Assembly: GCA_035910535.1 (NCBI GenBank)
Contig: JAMHXF010000098.1
Coordinates: forward strand, 71,060 to 135,059
Origin: Archangium_A sp035910535
Lineage (GTDB): Bacteria; Myxococcota; Myxococcia; Myxococcales; Myxococcaceae
DNA length: 64,000 bases
Direction: 5' to 3'
Of this stretch, positions 16,547-23,945 are shown in pieces (within the stretch, counting starts at the first letter, position 1; every line of letters starts with the position of its first letter). The notes beneath the pieces were generated by a model. That model did not search any database. It had not been told where the DNA came from and worked only from the letters and a program-made list of their open reading frames with translations. The translations under genes and the position numbers were made by a program.

Positions 16547-17120
16547 CTCGGCATACGGTAGTCATCGAGCGCGGTGTTTTTACTCGTTCGATGACAATGC
16601 AGACACCACTCAAGAGTCCGAAGGTGAGAGCGGGGCTCCTCGTCTGCCGCAGTGCCTCGAAGCAGCGGCTCCGTGACTTCGGGCTTTCGCGTGATGCAGG
16701 GCGCGCAGCTTCGGGACAGCGGTCGACGAGCGGACTCTGATCAGCGATTCGTCGGCCGTGAGTCGTCATCAACTACTCATGCGATGATCAGGCGCGGCTC
16801 CGACTTGCGACTTTGTCGAGCGAACCGACTTCAAATGCGAGCGCGTCGCGGGACTCCCGGCTGCGACCGATGTCGACTCTTCAGTCGTGAAGTCATCATC
16901 AATTTCTTCGGCGCTGTGATCTGCGGTCCAGACAGCTCAGCCACTTTGGCTCTCCCTGTCGCGCGGTGAGGGGCCAGCTCGTCGTCACCTCCGCGCCGGA
17001 ATCCGTGATGACCCGCGCTCGCGTCGGCCGATGTATTTGAGCCGTGTCTCAAGAGTCACACACCACCCATGAAGCAACCGTGAAGCAGGCTGACCTCGCG
17101 TCGTGGAAGATGCACCCGTG
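16547..17120. other. gene-free region (574 bp)
   Basis: The longest stretch without a supported gene. Short ORFs here (for example 16652-16969 plus and 16831-17052 minus) lack ribosome-binding sites, codon bias and recognisable sequence. Base composition is visibly less GC-biased at period three than in flanking genes. It contains the hairpin at 16561-16595 and, near the kinase gene, two copies of TGAAGCA about 14 bp apart. It presumably carries the histidine-kinase promoter. I see no tRNA or transposon trace. Confidence 0.6.
16561..16595 (+). terminator. hairpin downstream of small lipoprotein gene
   Basis: GTCATCGAGCG (16561-16571) pairs with CGTTCGATGAC (16585-16595), 11 bp with one G:U, around a 13-nt loop that contains TTTTT. 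It starts 15 bp after the stop at 16546. No T-tract follows the stem, so termination is plausible but unproven. Confidence 0.5.
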
Positions 17121-18560
17121 ATGCAGCGACTCCTCGTGCACGGCCCACGCGTGGGGTTCGTCATCTTGCTAGGGCTCCTCGGAGCCTTCGCGGCCCTCTT
17201 CATGAGGGAGGCTCGCGACGCACGTGACGCCATCGAAGCGCAACGCCTCGCCCGCGAAACGAAGCTGACGGAGCAAGTTCAGCAAACCCTCTCGCGTTCA
17301 CTCGACGTCGCCGAAGCGCGCCTCGAAGCACTCGAGACCCTGCCTCTCGGAGACGACGACGGGCTGCTGTGGATCCACTCCGGCGTGCAGCGCTTTCCAC
17401 GCCTCGCGGGCGCTGCACCGGCCGCCACCGCCTCAGCGCTGCACTCACCCGAAGATGTGCTGCGCGCCTGGCCCACGCTCACCAGAGAACAGGCCGCGAA
17501 CCACTGCGTGCGCGTACACCGCGAGCTCGAAGCCGCGCGCGTCGCGACTCAACAATTCGACGCCGCCTGTGCACGAGGCCTCGCCGCCACACGACTCGAC
17601 TTCAAGAACGCCACCACCACACCGACCCTCTTCGACGACTGGCTCGTCGTGAAGCGCGGCGACGACGTGCGCGGCGTGAAGGTCTCGCTCCGCGAAATCA
17701 TCGAGCGAACCCAGGACCCCGGCGAGACGTGGACCACCTCGCTCCCTCTTCACCTTTCCTCAGCGCGCTACACCGACGCGCTCGACGCCACCTCGCGCAC
17801 GCTCGCGCTCAAGCTCGTGCTGCTCACCGTGACCGCGCTGCTCGGCCTCGGCGCCGTCGCCCTCGCCCGCCTCGCACGACGTCGCAAAGAAGAGACCCTC
17901 ACCGCGCAGCGAGACTTCATCGCCACCGTCAGTCACGAGCTGCGCACGCCGCTGGCCACCGTGCGCCTGCTCGCAGAAACGCTCGAACGAAAACTCCCGG
18001 CCGACGGCCCGGCGCGCGACTACCCACGCCGCCTCGTCGCCGCGTCCGACGGGCTCACGTTCCTCGTCGAGAACATCCTCTCGTTCAATCGACTCGAAGC
18101 CGGCCGCTGGGCACCGCAGCGCGCGTCGTTCGTCTTCGCCTCGCTCGAGGCGCTCGTACGCGAAGACACCGCGCTGCTGCCTGACACGAACGTCGAGCTC
18201 ACCTTCAGCGGCCTCGACACGCTCGCGCCGTTGAACCTCGACCCGGCGCTCCTTCGCATTCTCGTGCTCAACCTCTCGCGCAACGCCATCAAGTACGCGC
18301 AGCGCCAGCCGGTGCAGTTGCGCATCAGCGGCCATGAAGACGCGGGCTCCGTCGTGCTGCGCTTTCGCGACAACGGCCCCGGCATTCCGTCGAGCGAACA
18401 CGAGCGCGTCTTCGACGCCTTTCACCGCCTCGCGAAGGTCAGCGGCTCAGGGCTGGGGCTCGCGCTCGCGCGGCGAATCGCAGCGCTGCACGACGGAACG
18501 CTGCGCATCAGCACATCATCACCAGAAGGCACGACGTTCGAGCTGCGACTGCCACGCTGA
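17121..18560 (+). CDS. orphan membrane sensor histidine kinase
   Basis: 479 aa. Start chosen at ATG 17121 with GGAAG 11 bp upstream; a GTG at 17103 would add six residues. Membrane segments at about 11-28 and 230-252 flank a periplasmic sensor region of ~200 residues. The H box reads TVSHELRTPLATVRLL (His near 272), followed by N box NLSRNAIKYA (~386), G1 DNGPGIPS (~417) and G2 GSGLGLALA (~441), a complete HisKA/HATPase pair. No response regulator lies nearby, so the partner is unknown. The sensor domain is not one I recognise. Confidence 0.9.
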   Translation: MQRLLVHGPRVGFVILLGLLGAFAALFMREARDARDAIEAQRLARETKLTEQVQQTLSRSLDVAEARLEALETLPLGDDDGLLWIHSGVQRFPRLAGAAPAATASALHSPEDVLRAWPTLTREQAANHCVRVHRELEAARVATQQFDAACARGLAATRLDFKNATTTPTLFDDWLVVKRGDDVRGVKVSLREIIERTQDPGETWTTSLPLHLSSARYTDALDATSRTLALKLVLLTVTALLGLGAVALARLARRRKEETLTAQRDFIATVSHELRTPLATVRLLAETLERKLPADGPARDYPRRLVAASDGLTFLVENILSFNRLEAGRWAPQRASFVFASLEALVREDTALLPDTNVELTFSGLDTLAPLNLDPALLRILVLNLSRNAIKYAQRQPVQLRISGHEDAGSVVLRFRDNGPGIPSSEHERVFDAFHRLAKVSGSGLGLALARRIAALHDGTLRISTSSPEGTTFELRLPR

Positions 18561-18568
18561 GCCGCGCG

Positions 18569-19486
18569 TCACTCCGGAACCGCGACGGGAATCACCTTCC
18601 ACGCCCTGGGAACGTCGTACTCCGGAGGCAACGCACCGAGCGCCCACCCTGGCGTCGTCACCTCGACGAACGCGTACTTCTTGCCGCCATACACGAACTT
18701 CTTCCCCGTCACCGGCAGCGCCACGCCGAGCGCCGCGTGACCCAACGCAGAGCCCAGCAACACCACCGAATCGACGCCGAGCTGCTGAAGAATCACCACC
18801 GCGAGCAACGCCTTCGAGTCGCAATCACCCGACCCGTCAGCCACCACGATGGCCGGCGGCAACATGCCGAACGCTGCAGTCTCCTCGGTCGGCAGCCGGT
18901 ACGTGATGTTCTGCACGAACGTCACCACCAGCTCCGTCGTCTGCCGCGCGTCGAGCTTCTTTTCCCGCTGCACCTTGCGGAACAGCTCCGTCAGCGGACG
19001 AATGTCGTCGGCGTTGTCGCGCGCGAGCGCGTCGAACACACACTGCCACTCGCGCTCGCGACACCCCGACGGCGCCGACCACGTGAACGACGTGCCCGAG
19101 CCCTGTCGAAACGAGAAGTCGTCTGCGAGCTCCGAGAACTGTCGGTACACCTCTTCGTGCACCTCCGACGAGAGGCCGTAGCCCACCAACCAGGCCGCGT
19201 GCTGTTGACGCCAGTGGTAGCGCCGCGCGCTGCTGGCGCTCAGGTCTTCAGGAACCAACGCGAGACCCATCGACACTTCGTTCTCGTTCGGCGCGGCCTC
19301 GGGCGTGACGACCTTCTTCCAGTCGAGCGGGTCGTCGGCGCTCTCGATGGCCGCCATCGACAGGCAGCAGCACATGAGAAACGAGCCGCCCAGCAGCAAC
19401 AGCACCCACTTCAGGCATCCGCCACCCTTCTTCGCTGGCGGCGGAGGGCGCAGCGGCGGCGGTTGACCCTGCTCCGCCCACCTCAT
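18569..19486 (-). CDS. transglutaminase-like (papain-fold) membrane protein
   Basis: 305 aa from the ATG overlapping the DUF350 stop (ATGA). A Pro-rich cytoplasmic start (PPPLRPPPPAKKGGG) precedes a membrane helix (KWVLLLLGGSFLMCCCLSM). The soluble part contains VVADGSGDCDSKALLAVVIL with a candidate nucleophilic Cys (~224) and GHAALGVALP with a candidate His (~250). This order is typical of transglutaminase-like cysteine-peptidase folds; the third residue of the triad is not clear (VEVTT in place of an Asp motif). The start with 32 more residues upstream was rejected because it overlaps the DUF350 gene deeply. Function unknown. Confidence 0.7.
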   Translation of the reverse strand: MRWAEQGQPPPLRPPPPAKKGGGCLKWVLLLLGGSFLMCCCLSMAAIESADDPLDWKKVVTPEAAPNENEVSMGLALVPEDLSASSARRYHWRQQHAAWLVGYGLSSEVHEEVYRQFSELADDFSFRQGSGTSFTWSAPSGCREREWQCVFDALARDNADDIRPLTELFRKVQREKKLDARQTTELVVTFVQNITYRLPTEETAAFGMLPPAIVVADGSGDCDSKALLAVVILQQLGVDSVVLLGSALGHAALGVALPVTGKKFVYGGKKYAFVEVTTPGWALGALPPEYDVPRAWKVIPVAVPE

Positions 19487-20016
19487 GCGTTGGGAATGCC
19501 CATGCCTTCTGGCAGCGCGGGGTACGGCACCAACCCCGAGAGCAGCGCCTCGAGACCCGGCGCGGCGAGCAGCGCGAAGCACACCAGAATCGCGCCGAGC
19601 ACCAGCGCGGGCCCTACCTTCCCGTGGCCCACGGCGGCGACCTCATCGATGCCCGGCGTGAGCCGGTTGAAGAGCCACACCCCGAGCGCGAGCAACGCCG
19701 AGCCCAGACCGATGGCGAGGCCCACGTGCAGCGCGCCGAGAAACAGCACCTTCGGCAACGTCTTGAAGACCTCGCCGCGCAGCAACACGAGGTCGAGCGT
19801 GTCGTAGAGCGAGGTGAGCGACTGCCGCGCCAGAATGCCAAGCGAGAGCAGCGCGCTCGCGTGCAGCACGCCGGCCGCGGGGTTGTCTTCGAGCGGCACC
19901 GCGTTGCCCGAGAGCAGCCGCGAGAGCAGTCGGTACGCCAGCACCACGCCCAGACCACCGAGGCCAATGCCGATGAAGAGCTTCACAGCACCGGCGGCCA
20001 GCAAGGCACCATTCAT
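19483..20016 (-). CDS. DUF350 domain membrane protein
   Basis: 177 aa with four or five hydrophobic helices. The central pattern EDNPAAGVLHASALLSLGILARQSL matches the repeated Asn-Ala core of DUF350 membrane proteins. It is the first gene of a two-gene unit and its stop overlaps the transglutaminase-like start. DUF350 proteins are known to co-occur with small envelope proteins, but their activity is not established. Confidence 0.8.
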   Translation of the reverse strand: MNGALLAAGAVKLFIGIGLGGLGVVLAYRLLSRLLSGNAVPLEDNPAAGVLHASALLSLGILARQSLTSLYDTLDLVLLRGEVFKTLPKVLFLGALHVGLAIGLGSALLALGVWLFNRLTPGIDEVAAVGHGKVGPALVLGAILVCFALLAAPGLEALLSGLVPYPALPEGMGIPNA

Positions 20017-20115
20017 AGTGGGCGCAAGCTAGCGCCTCGCGGTCGTGAAGTTGACCGTGAAGCGCGACGGGCTTTGGTGCGACCCGCCGTGAAGCCCCGC
20101 GTCGGAGAAGTCTTC

Positions 20116-20808
20116 ATGCTGACGATGGCTGACGACGCCGACGTGTTGCTGCGCGTGGTGGCGGCGCACGACGCGGCCCGCTGCGTGGTGATGACGCGGC
20201 ATGAAGGGCGCGCTCCGAAGCAGTTGTCGAAGAGCGGCGCGCTGTACGACGTGCAGCCGTTGACGCATCACGCGTGGAACCGGCCGATGCTCGGCGGCTG
20301 GGTGCTCGAGCCGTCGCCGTTGCCGAGCCTCGGCGTCGTCGCGGTGAAGGCGAAGGAGCGTTCGCGCGTTCAGCACCCGCAGTCGTGGGTCGAGAAACGT
20401 GACGCAGGCACCGCAGTGCTGCCGATGACGACGTGGCCGGCGCTCATCGAGCTCGCGCGTACGCAGTGGAGGTGGGAGCACGAGCGCGCAGCCGTGACGC
20501 GTGATGACGCGAGAGCCGAAGCAGCGGCTTTGACGCGGCTCGCGGCTGCAGCGGCGACGCCACGCGCGTCAAAGCGTGCGTTCTTCGCGGCCTGGCAGGT
20601 GACGCCCGCGTTGATCAATGACGCAGAGGCCACCGTGAATGACGCAGCCAAAGAGCTGGAGAAGCTGCGCGGCGCGGCCGTGACGCAGAGACTCGAGACG
20701 CTCGAGCGCACGCTGCTGCGCCTGGGCGCGCGGTATGACCATTCGTTCGACGACGACGAGCTCGAAGACATCGGTGAAGCCGTGAAGTCACTCGCGCGCG
20801 GCCTCTGA
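20116..20808 (+). CDS. hypothetical cytoplasmic protein (230 aa)
   Basis: Start chosen at ATG 20116 with GGAG eight bases upstream. The N-terminus MLTMADDADVLLRVVAAHDA and a beta-rich stretch (SGALYDVQPLTHHAWNRPMLGGWVLE) are followed by a long Ala/Arg/Glu helical C-terminal half with likely coiled coil (NDAAKELEKLRGAAVTQRLE) and an acidic end (DHSFDDDELEDIGEAV). No signal peptide. I do not recognise a family. The last 21 bp overlap the convergent GT51-like gene. Confidence 0.6.
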   Translation: MLTMADDADVLLRVVAAHDAARCVVMTRHEGRAPKQLSKSGALYDVQPLTHHAWNRPMLGGWVLEPSPLPSLGVVAVKAKERSRVQHPQSWVEKRDAGTAVLPMTTWPALIELARTQWRWEHERAAVTRDDARAEAAALTRLAAAAATPRASKRAFFAAWQVTPALINDAEATVNDAAKELEKLRGAAVTQRLETLERTLLRLGARYDHSFDDDELEDIGEAVKSLARGL

Positions 20809-21249
20809 AACGAAGCAGCTCGTCTGCACCCAAGCCATTCGACGCGCGAGCCGCCGCGCGTTCTTCCGATGGCGTGACGGGTCGAGAAGACTCGGGGACT
20901 GCGGGAGCGCGGCGAGGAAGCTGGCTTCTCCCGCACTCAGCGCAGCGACGTCTTTGTGAAACCAGTGCGCGGCGGCCTCTTCGAGCCCGACGACGCCGTC
21001 ACCAAACCCCGACGCGTCACCGACATAGCGAGCACGCTGCGCGGCGTTGAACCGGATGTTGAACCACTCGAGCTGCAGCCACTCCGCGACCCACGTGTGC
21101 CCAATGAGCCGCGGCGGTCGAGGATTCACACACGCGAACAGCACGTGCGCCGCGGTCGGCTCACCACGTGGCGGGCGCATCAACGCTTCGCCCAGCGCCA
21201 CGAGGAACCCCAGGTTCAGCGCACCTGCGATGAGCAATGAGCGGAGCAC
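20788..21249 (-). CDS. truncated GT51 transglycosylase-like protein
   Basis: 153 aa, GTG start. The C-terminal half, GLEEAAAHWFHKDVAALSAG then EASFLAALPQSPS and NARRLARRM, matches the end of the GT51 peptidoglycan transglycosylase domain (the G-x-E-A-A-A-x-x-Y/W-F-x-K and A-x-L-A-x-L-P-Q-S-P motifs). The N-terminal catalytic part expected in MtgA or class A PBPs (E-D-x-x-F and T-I-T-Q-Q) is missing; only a membrane anchor and ~70 residues precede the match. It may be a degenerate or regulatory relative, or a decaying gene. It lies 27 bp after the ATP-grasp gene on the same strand. Confidence 0.65.
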   Translation of the reverse strand: MLRSLLIAGALNLGFLVALGEALMRPPRGEPTAAHVLFACVNPRPPRLIGHTWVAEWLQLEWFNIRFNAAQRARYVGDASGFGDGVVGLEEAAAHWFHKDVAALSAGEASFLAALPQSPSLLDPSRHRKNARRLARRMAWVQTSCFVSEAARE

Positions 21250-21276
21250 GCGCGGCGCGCTGCAATCGACGCGCCT

Positions 21277-22518
21277 TCAGTACCGAATCTGCACGTTCTC
21301 GATGACGGCGAGCAGCGCCTGCTTCGCACCCTCCGTCGTCGCGCTGCGCACCAGCGCGATGCCTTCACCTTCGTACCCCGCCGCGCGCGCCTGGCCGACC
21401 TTCGGCACCTTGAGCTCGACCAACGCTGCACCGGCCTTCTTCACCGCTTCGTCGACACCGCGCACCGACGTCACCTGTGGCCCCGCGCCCTGCCCGCGCA
21501 AGAACGCCGCGCCCGTGGCCCACTTCCTCGGGCCCGGGTCGCTCCAGCGGTCGAAGCTGATCAACTCCGCCCACTTCTTGATGAAGTCGACCTCATGCGC
21601 CAACGACATCAACGGCATGATCTGCACACCCGGAGGCCGCGCACCGACCTCGCTCACGTACATCGCGCCGTCGTCACGCAGAAACCACTCCATGTGCGTG
21701 AGCGCGGTGCCTGAGACCTCTGCGTCATTTCCAAACAGCGTCGTCAGCGCCGCGTCGTTGATGGGCGCGAACTGCGTCCACGGCGCTTCGACCTCGAGCG
21801 GCAACAACACGCAGTATTGAATCCACGGCGTCTCCAGCACCTCGAGCGGCGAAGGAAAATACCGCGTGCCGCTCCGCCACACGGCCTCGCCGTTGATGCT
21901 CACCGTCTCGCACGTGAACTCGCGCGCACGAATGAACTGCTCGGCCTGCAGCGGCCGCTCTTCCGACGGCACCAACCCCAACCGCCCGAGCGCCGCGAGC
22001 GCCTCTGCCGAGTCGATGCGATGCGTGCCGCGCGAGCCGACCCCGGCCTGTGGCTTGACGATGACGGGCAACCCCACACGGTCGATGAACGCGTGCAGCT
22101 CCCGCACCGACGACACCAACGCGCTCGCCGCGACGGGGACACCGCGCGCACGCAGCACCTCCTTCATCACGTCTTTGTCGCGAAACCGCCGCGCGAGGTG
22201 CGGCTTCATGCCCGGCACGCCCGTCAACGCGCGCGCCTCAGCCATCGGCACCTGCAGCTGCTCGAGCGCCCCGGTGAGCCGGTCGACCTTCCCCACCGCG
22301 CGGCCGAGCACCTTCACCGCGGCCGCGAGCTGCGCGGCGTCGCCAATGCTCCGCACCTGGTAGTGCCCGGCGATGCGGCGCCGCAACACCTCGGGAAGTT
22401 GGCGCTCCGCGTCTTCACTCACCACCGAGAGCGCGACGCCCTCGAGCTCGAGAAACGCTGCGATGTAACGATTCGTGTTTTCGAGGAAGTGCGGCGCAAC
22501 CAACACAATGTGCGGCAT
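21277..22518 (-). CDS. ATP-grasp domain protein
   Basis: 413 aa. An N-terminal Rossmann-like start (MPHIVLVAPHFLENTNRYIAA) is followed by an ATP-grasp core. The nucleotide-binding strand is VGLPVIVKPQAGVGSRGTHRI (~148-168), then EQFIRAREFTCETVSINGE and the metal-ligand region HMEWFLRDDGAMYVSEVGARPPG (~280-302). ATP-grasp enzymes join a carboxylate (through acyl phosphate) to an amine or thiol. Family members of this size include carboxylate-amine ligases of peptide-like natural products, but the substrate cannot be read here. It is divergent, with a 37-bp gap, from a class IV aminotransferase-like gene. Confidence 0.85.
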   Translation of the reverse strand: MPHIVLVAPHFLENTNRYIAAFLELEGVALSVVSEDAERQLPEVLRRRIAGHYQVRSIGDAAQLAAAVKVLGRAVGKVDRLTGALEQLQVPMAEARALTGVPGMKPHLARRFRDKDVMKEVLRARGVPVAASALVSSVRELHAFIDRVGLPVIVKPQAGVGSRGTHRIDSAEALAALGRLGLVPSEERPLQAEQFIRAREFTCETVSINGEAVWRSGTRYFPSPLEVLETPWIQYCVLLPLEVEAPWTQFAPINDAALTTLFGNDAEVSGTALTHMEWFLRDDGAMYVSEVGARPPGVQIMPLMSLAHEVDFIKKWAELISFDRWSDPGPRKWATGAAFLRGQGAGPQVTSVRGVDEAVKKAGAALVELKVPKVGQARAAGYEGEGIALVRSATTEGAKQALLAVIENVQIRY

Positions 22519-22555
22519 TGACCCGCGAGGCTACTCCGCGGCGTACTCATCGCGC

Positions 22556-23152
22556 ATGTACACCGTGTTGCGCGTCGCAGAGGGAGGCCGGGTGCCGTTG
22601 TTCGACGCGCACGTGCGACGCCTCGGCGCCGCGTCACGAGGCGCGCTGCGCAGCTTCACCCACACCGCGCCACCCGGCGTGTACCGAGCGCTGTGGAGCG
22701 GCGTGACGCTCACCACCGAGCCCCGGCCCTCCTCGCGACTCGTCGAAGGCATGCCCACGCGCTTCGCGACTTCGCCCTTCGCACAGCGTCGCGGCCGCTT
22801 CGCAAAGCCGCCACCGCCCAGCCTCTACGACAGCGTCCGTGTGCCCGGCACTTCGACGTTGCTCACCAGCAACGACGGTCGCGAGCTGTACGAGTCGTGC
22901 TCCGCGTCTGTGCTCTCGTGGGACGGTGAAGAGCTGGTGCTCGCGCCGCTCGACGCGCCGGGCGTGGCCTCACTCGCCGAAGAAGCCGTCGTGCGCGCGT
23001 TGCCGCATCACCGAGAGCGTCTGCTCGTCGTCGACGACGCGCCGCTGCTGTTGATCAACGCCGTCGCCGGAACGTGTTCGATTGCAGTGCCGGGTCGCAG
23101 AACTTTTCCACCCGACGTGCGCGCGCGAATCGACGCAGTGTTGAACCGCTGA
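22556..23152 (+). CDS. short class IV aminotransferase-like protein (PabC-like)
   Basis: 198 aa from ATG 22556. RVPLFDAHVRRL near the start and GRELYESCSASVLSWDGEEL in the middle match the branched-chain/aminodeoxychorismate-lyase fold type IV pattern (D-x-H-x-x-R-L and G-x-x-x-E-x-x-x-x-x-x). It is about 60-80 residues shorter than usual. The PLP-lysine region is not clear: Lys in RFAKPPPPSLYDS is the only good candidate. It could be an active 4-amino-4-deoxychorismate lyase or a degenerate one. Confidence 0.65.
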   Translation: MYTVLRVAEGGRVPLFDAHVRRLGAASRGALRSFTHTAPPGVYRALWSGVTLTTEPRPSSRLVEGMPTRFATSPFAQRRGRFAKPPPPSLYDSVRVPGTSTLLTSNDGRELYESCSASVLSWDGEELVLAPLDAPGVASLAEEAVVRALPHHRERLLVVDDAPLLLINAVAGTCSIAVPGRRTFPPDVRARIDAVLNR

Positions 23153-23830
23153 TCAACCCGCGAGCTTGTGCTGCAGCCCCCACTTCACGACCGGCGCGGC
23201 GATGGCTGCCTGCTCGAGCAACCAGGGCTTGAACTTCGCCGAGTAGCGCACCGACTTCGGAATCACGTCGCAGCTCAATGCCAGCGCCTTGTTCTTGAGC
23301 AGCTCCGCGCGCGGGTGGTCCATCGGCACTCCGGGCGGCGTGCGCTTGAGGCGCTCCATGGCGTCGGGTGAGAAGCCCTGCTTCACCGCGACGTTGATCA
23401 ACGCGGCCAGCTTCGGCCCCTGCTTCTCGTCGAGCAGCGCGGCGCGCAGCGTCTTCAGGCCCGCTGCCTCGAGCATGTAGAAGCCGAACGCCACCGTCTC
23501 TTCAGCGCCGAGGTGAAAGTAGAGCGCCGCCGGGCCAGCCATCGGCTCGAAGCCCTCGAAGGGAATCAGCGCGGCGATGTGCGTCTTGTACGGCCGCTTG
23601 TCTTTCGCGAAGCGCACGTCGCGGTTGAGCCTGAACAACTTCGCCGGCCCCATTTTCCGCCCGTAGATTTTCGCGAGCGGGCCCGGCAGCTCCTCGAGCA
23701 GCGCCTTCATGGGCGTCAACCACAGCGCTTCGTACGCGCCCTTGTTCGCCTGAAACCACTCGCGCGTCTGCGTCAACGCGAGCGCGTCGAACCAGGCCAC
23801 GCCTTCTTTTGGAAAACCCACGAAGCTCAT
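23153..23830 (-). CDS. DUF2461 family protein
   Basis: 225 aa. The core FRLNRDVRFAKDKRPYKTHIA is the hallmark of DUF2461 (TIGR02453) proteins; the flanking FYHLxAEE-like segment (ALYFHLGAEETVAFGFYMLE) also fits. Length is normal. Cytoplasmic, no signal. It is convergent with the class IV aminotransferase-like gene with no gap between stops. Biochemical function of the family is not established. Confidence 0.88.
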   Translation of the reverse strand: MSFVGFPKEGVAWFDALALTQTREWFQANKGAYEALWLTPMKALLEELPGPLAKIYGRKMGPAKLFRLNRDVRFAKDKRPYKTHIAALIPFEGFEPMAGPAALYFHLGAEETVAFGFYMLEAAGLKTLRAALLDEKQGPKLAALINVAVKQGFSPDAMERLKRTPPGVPMDHPRAELLKNKALALSCDVIPKSVRYSAKFKPWLLEQAAIAAPVVKWGLQHKLAG

Positions 23831-23945
23831 TCACGCAAAGGTAGCCAACGGCGCCACCGGGAAGACACGAATGTCAGCGCCAGGTCGCAAATCGCGACGC
23901 GCGCCGCGGCGTTGACGCGCCACGCCGACTTGCGATGCTGAGCAC

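Noticed and set aside
16652..17052. Two short ORFs in the gene-free region (16652-16969 plus and 16831-17052 minus)
   Set aside because: No family, no ribosome-binding site and no codon-position bias. They overlap each other on opposite strands.
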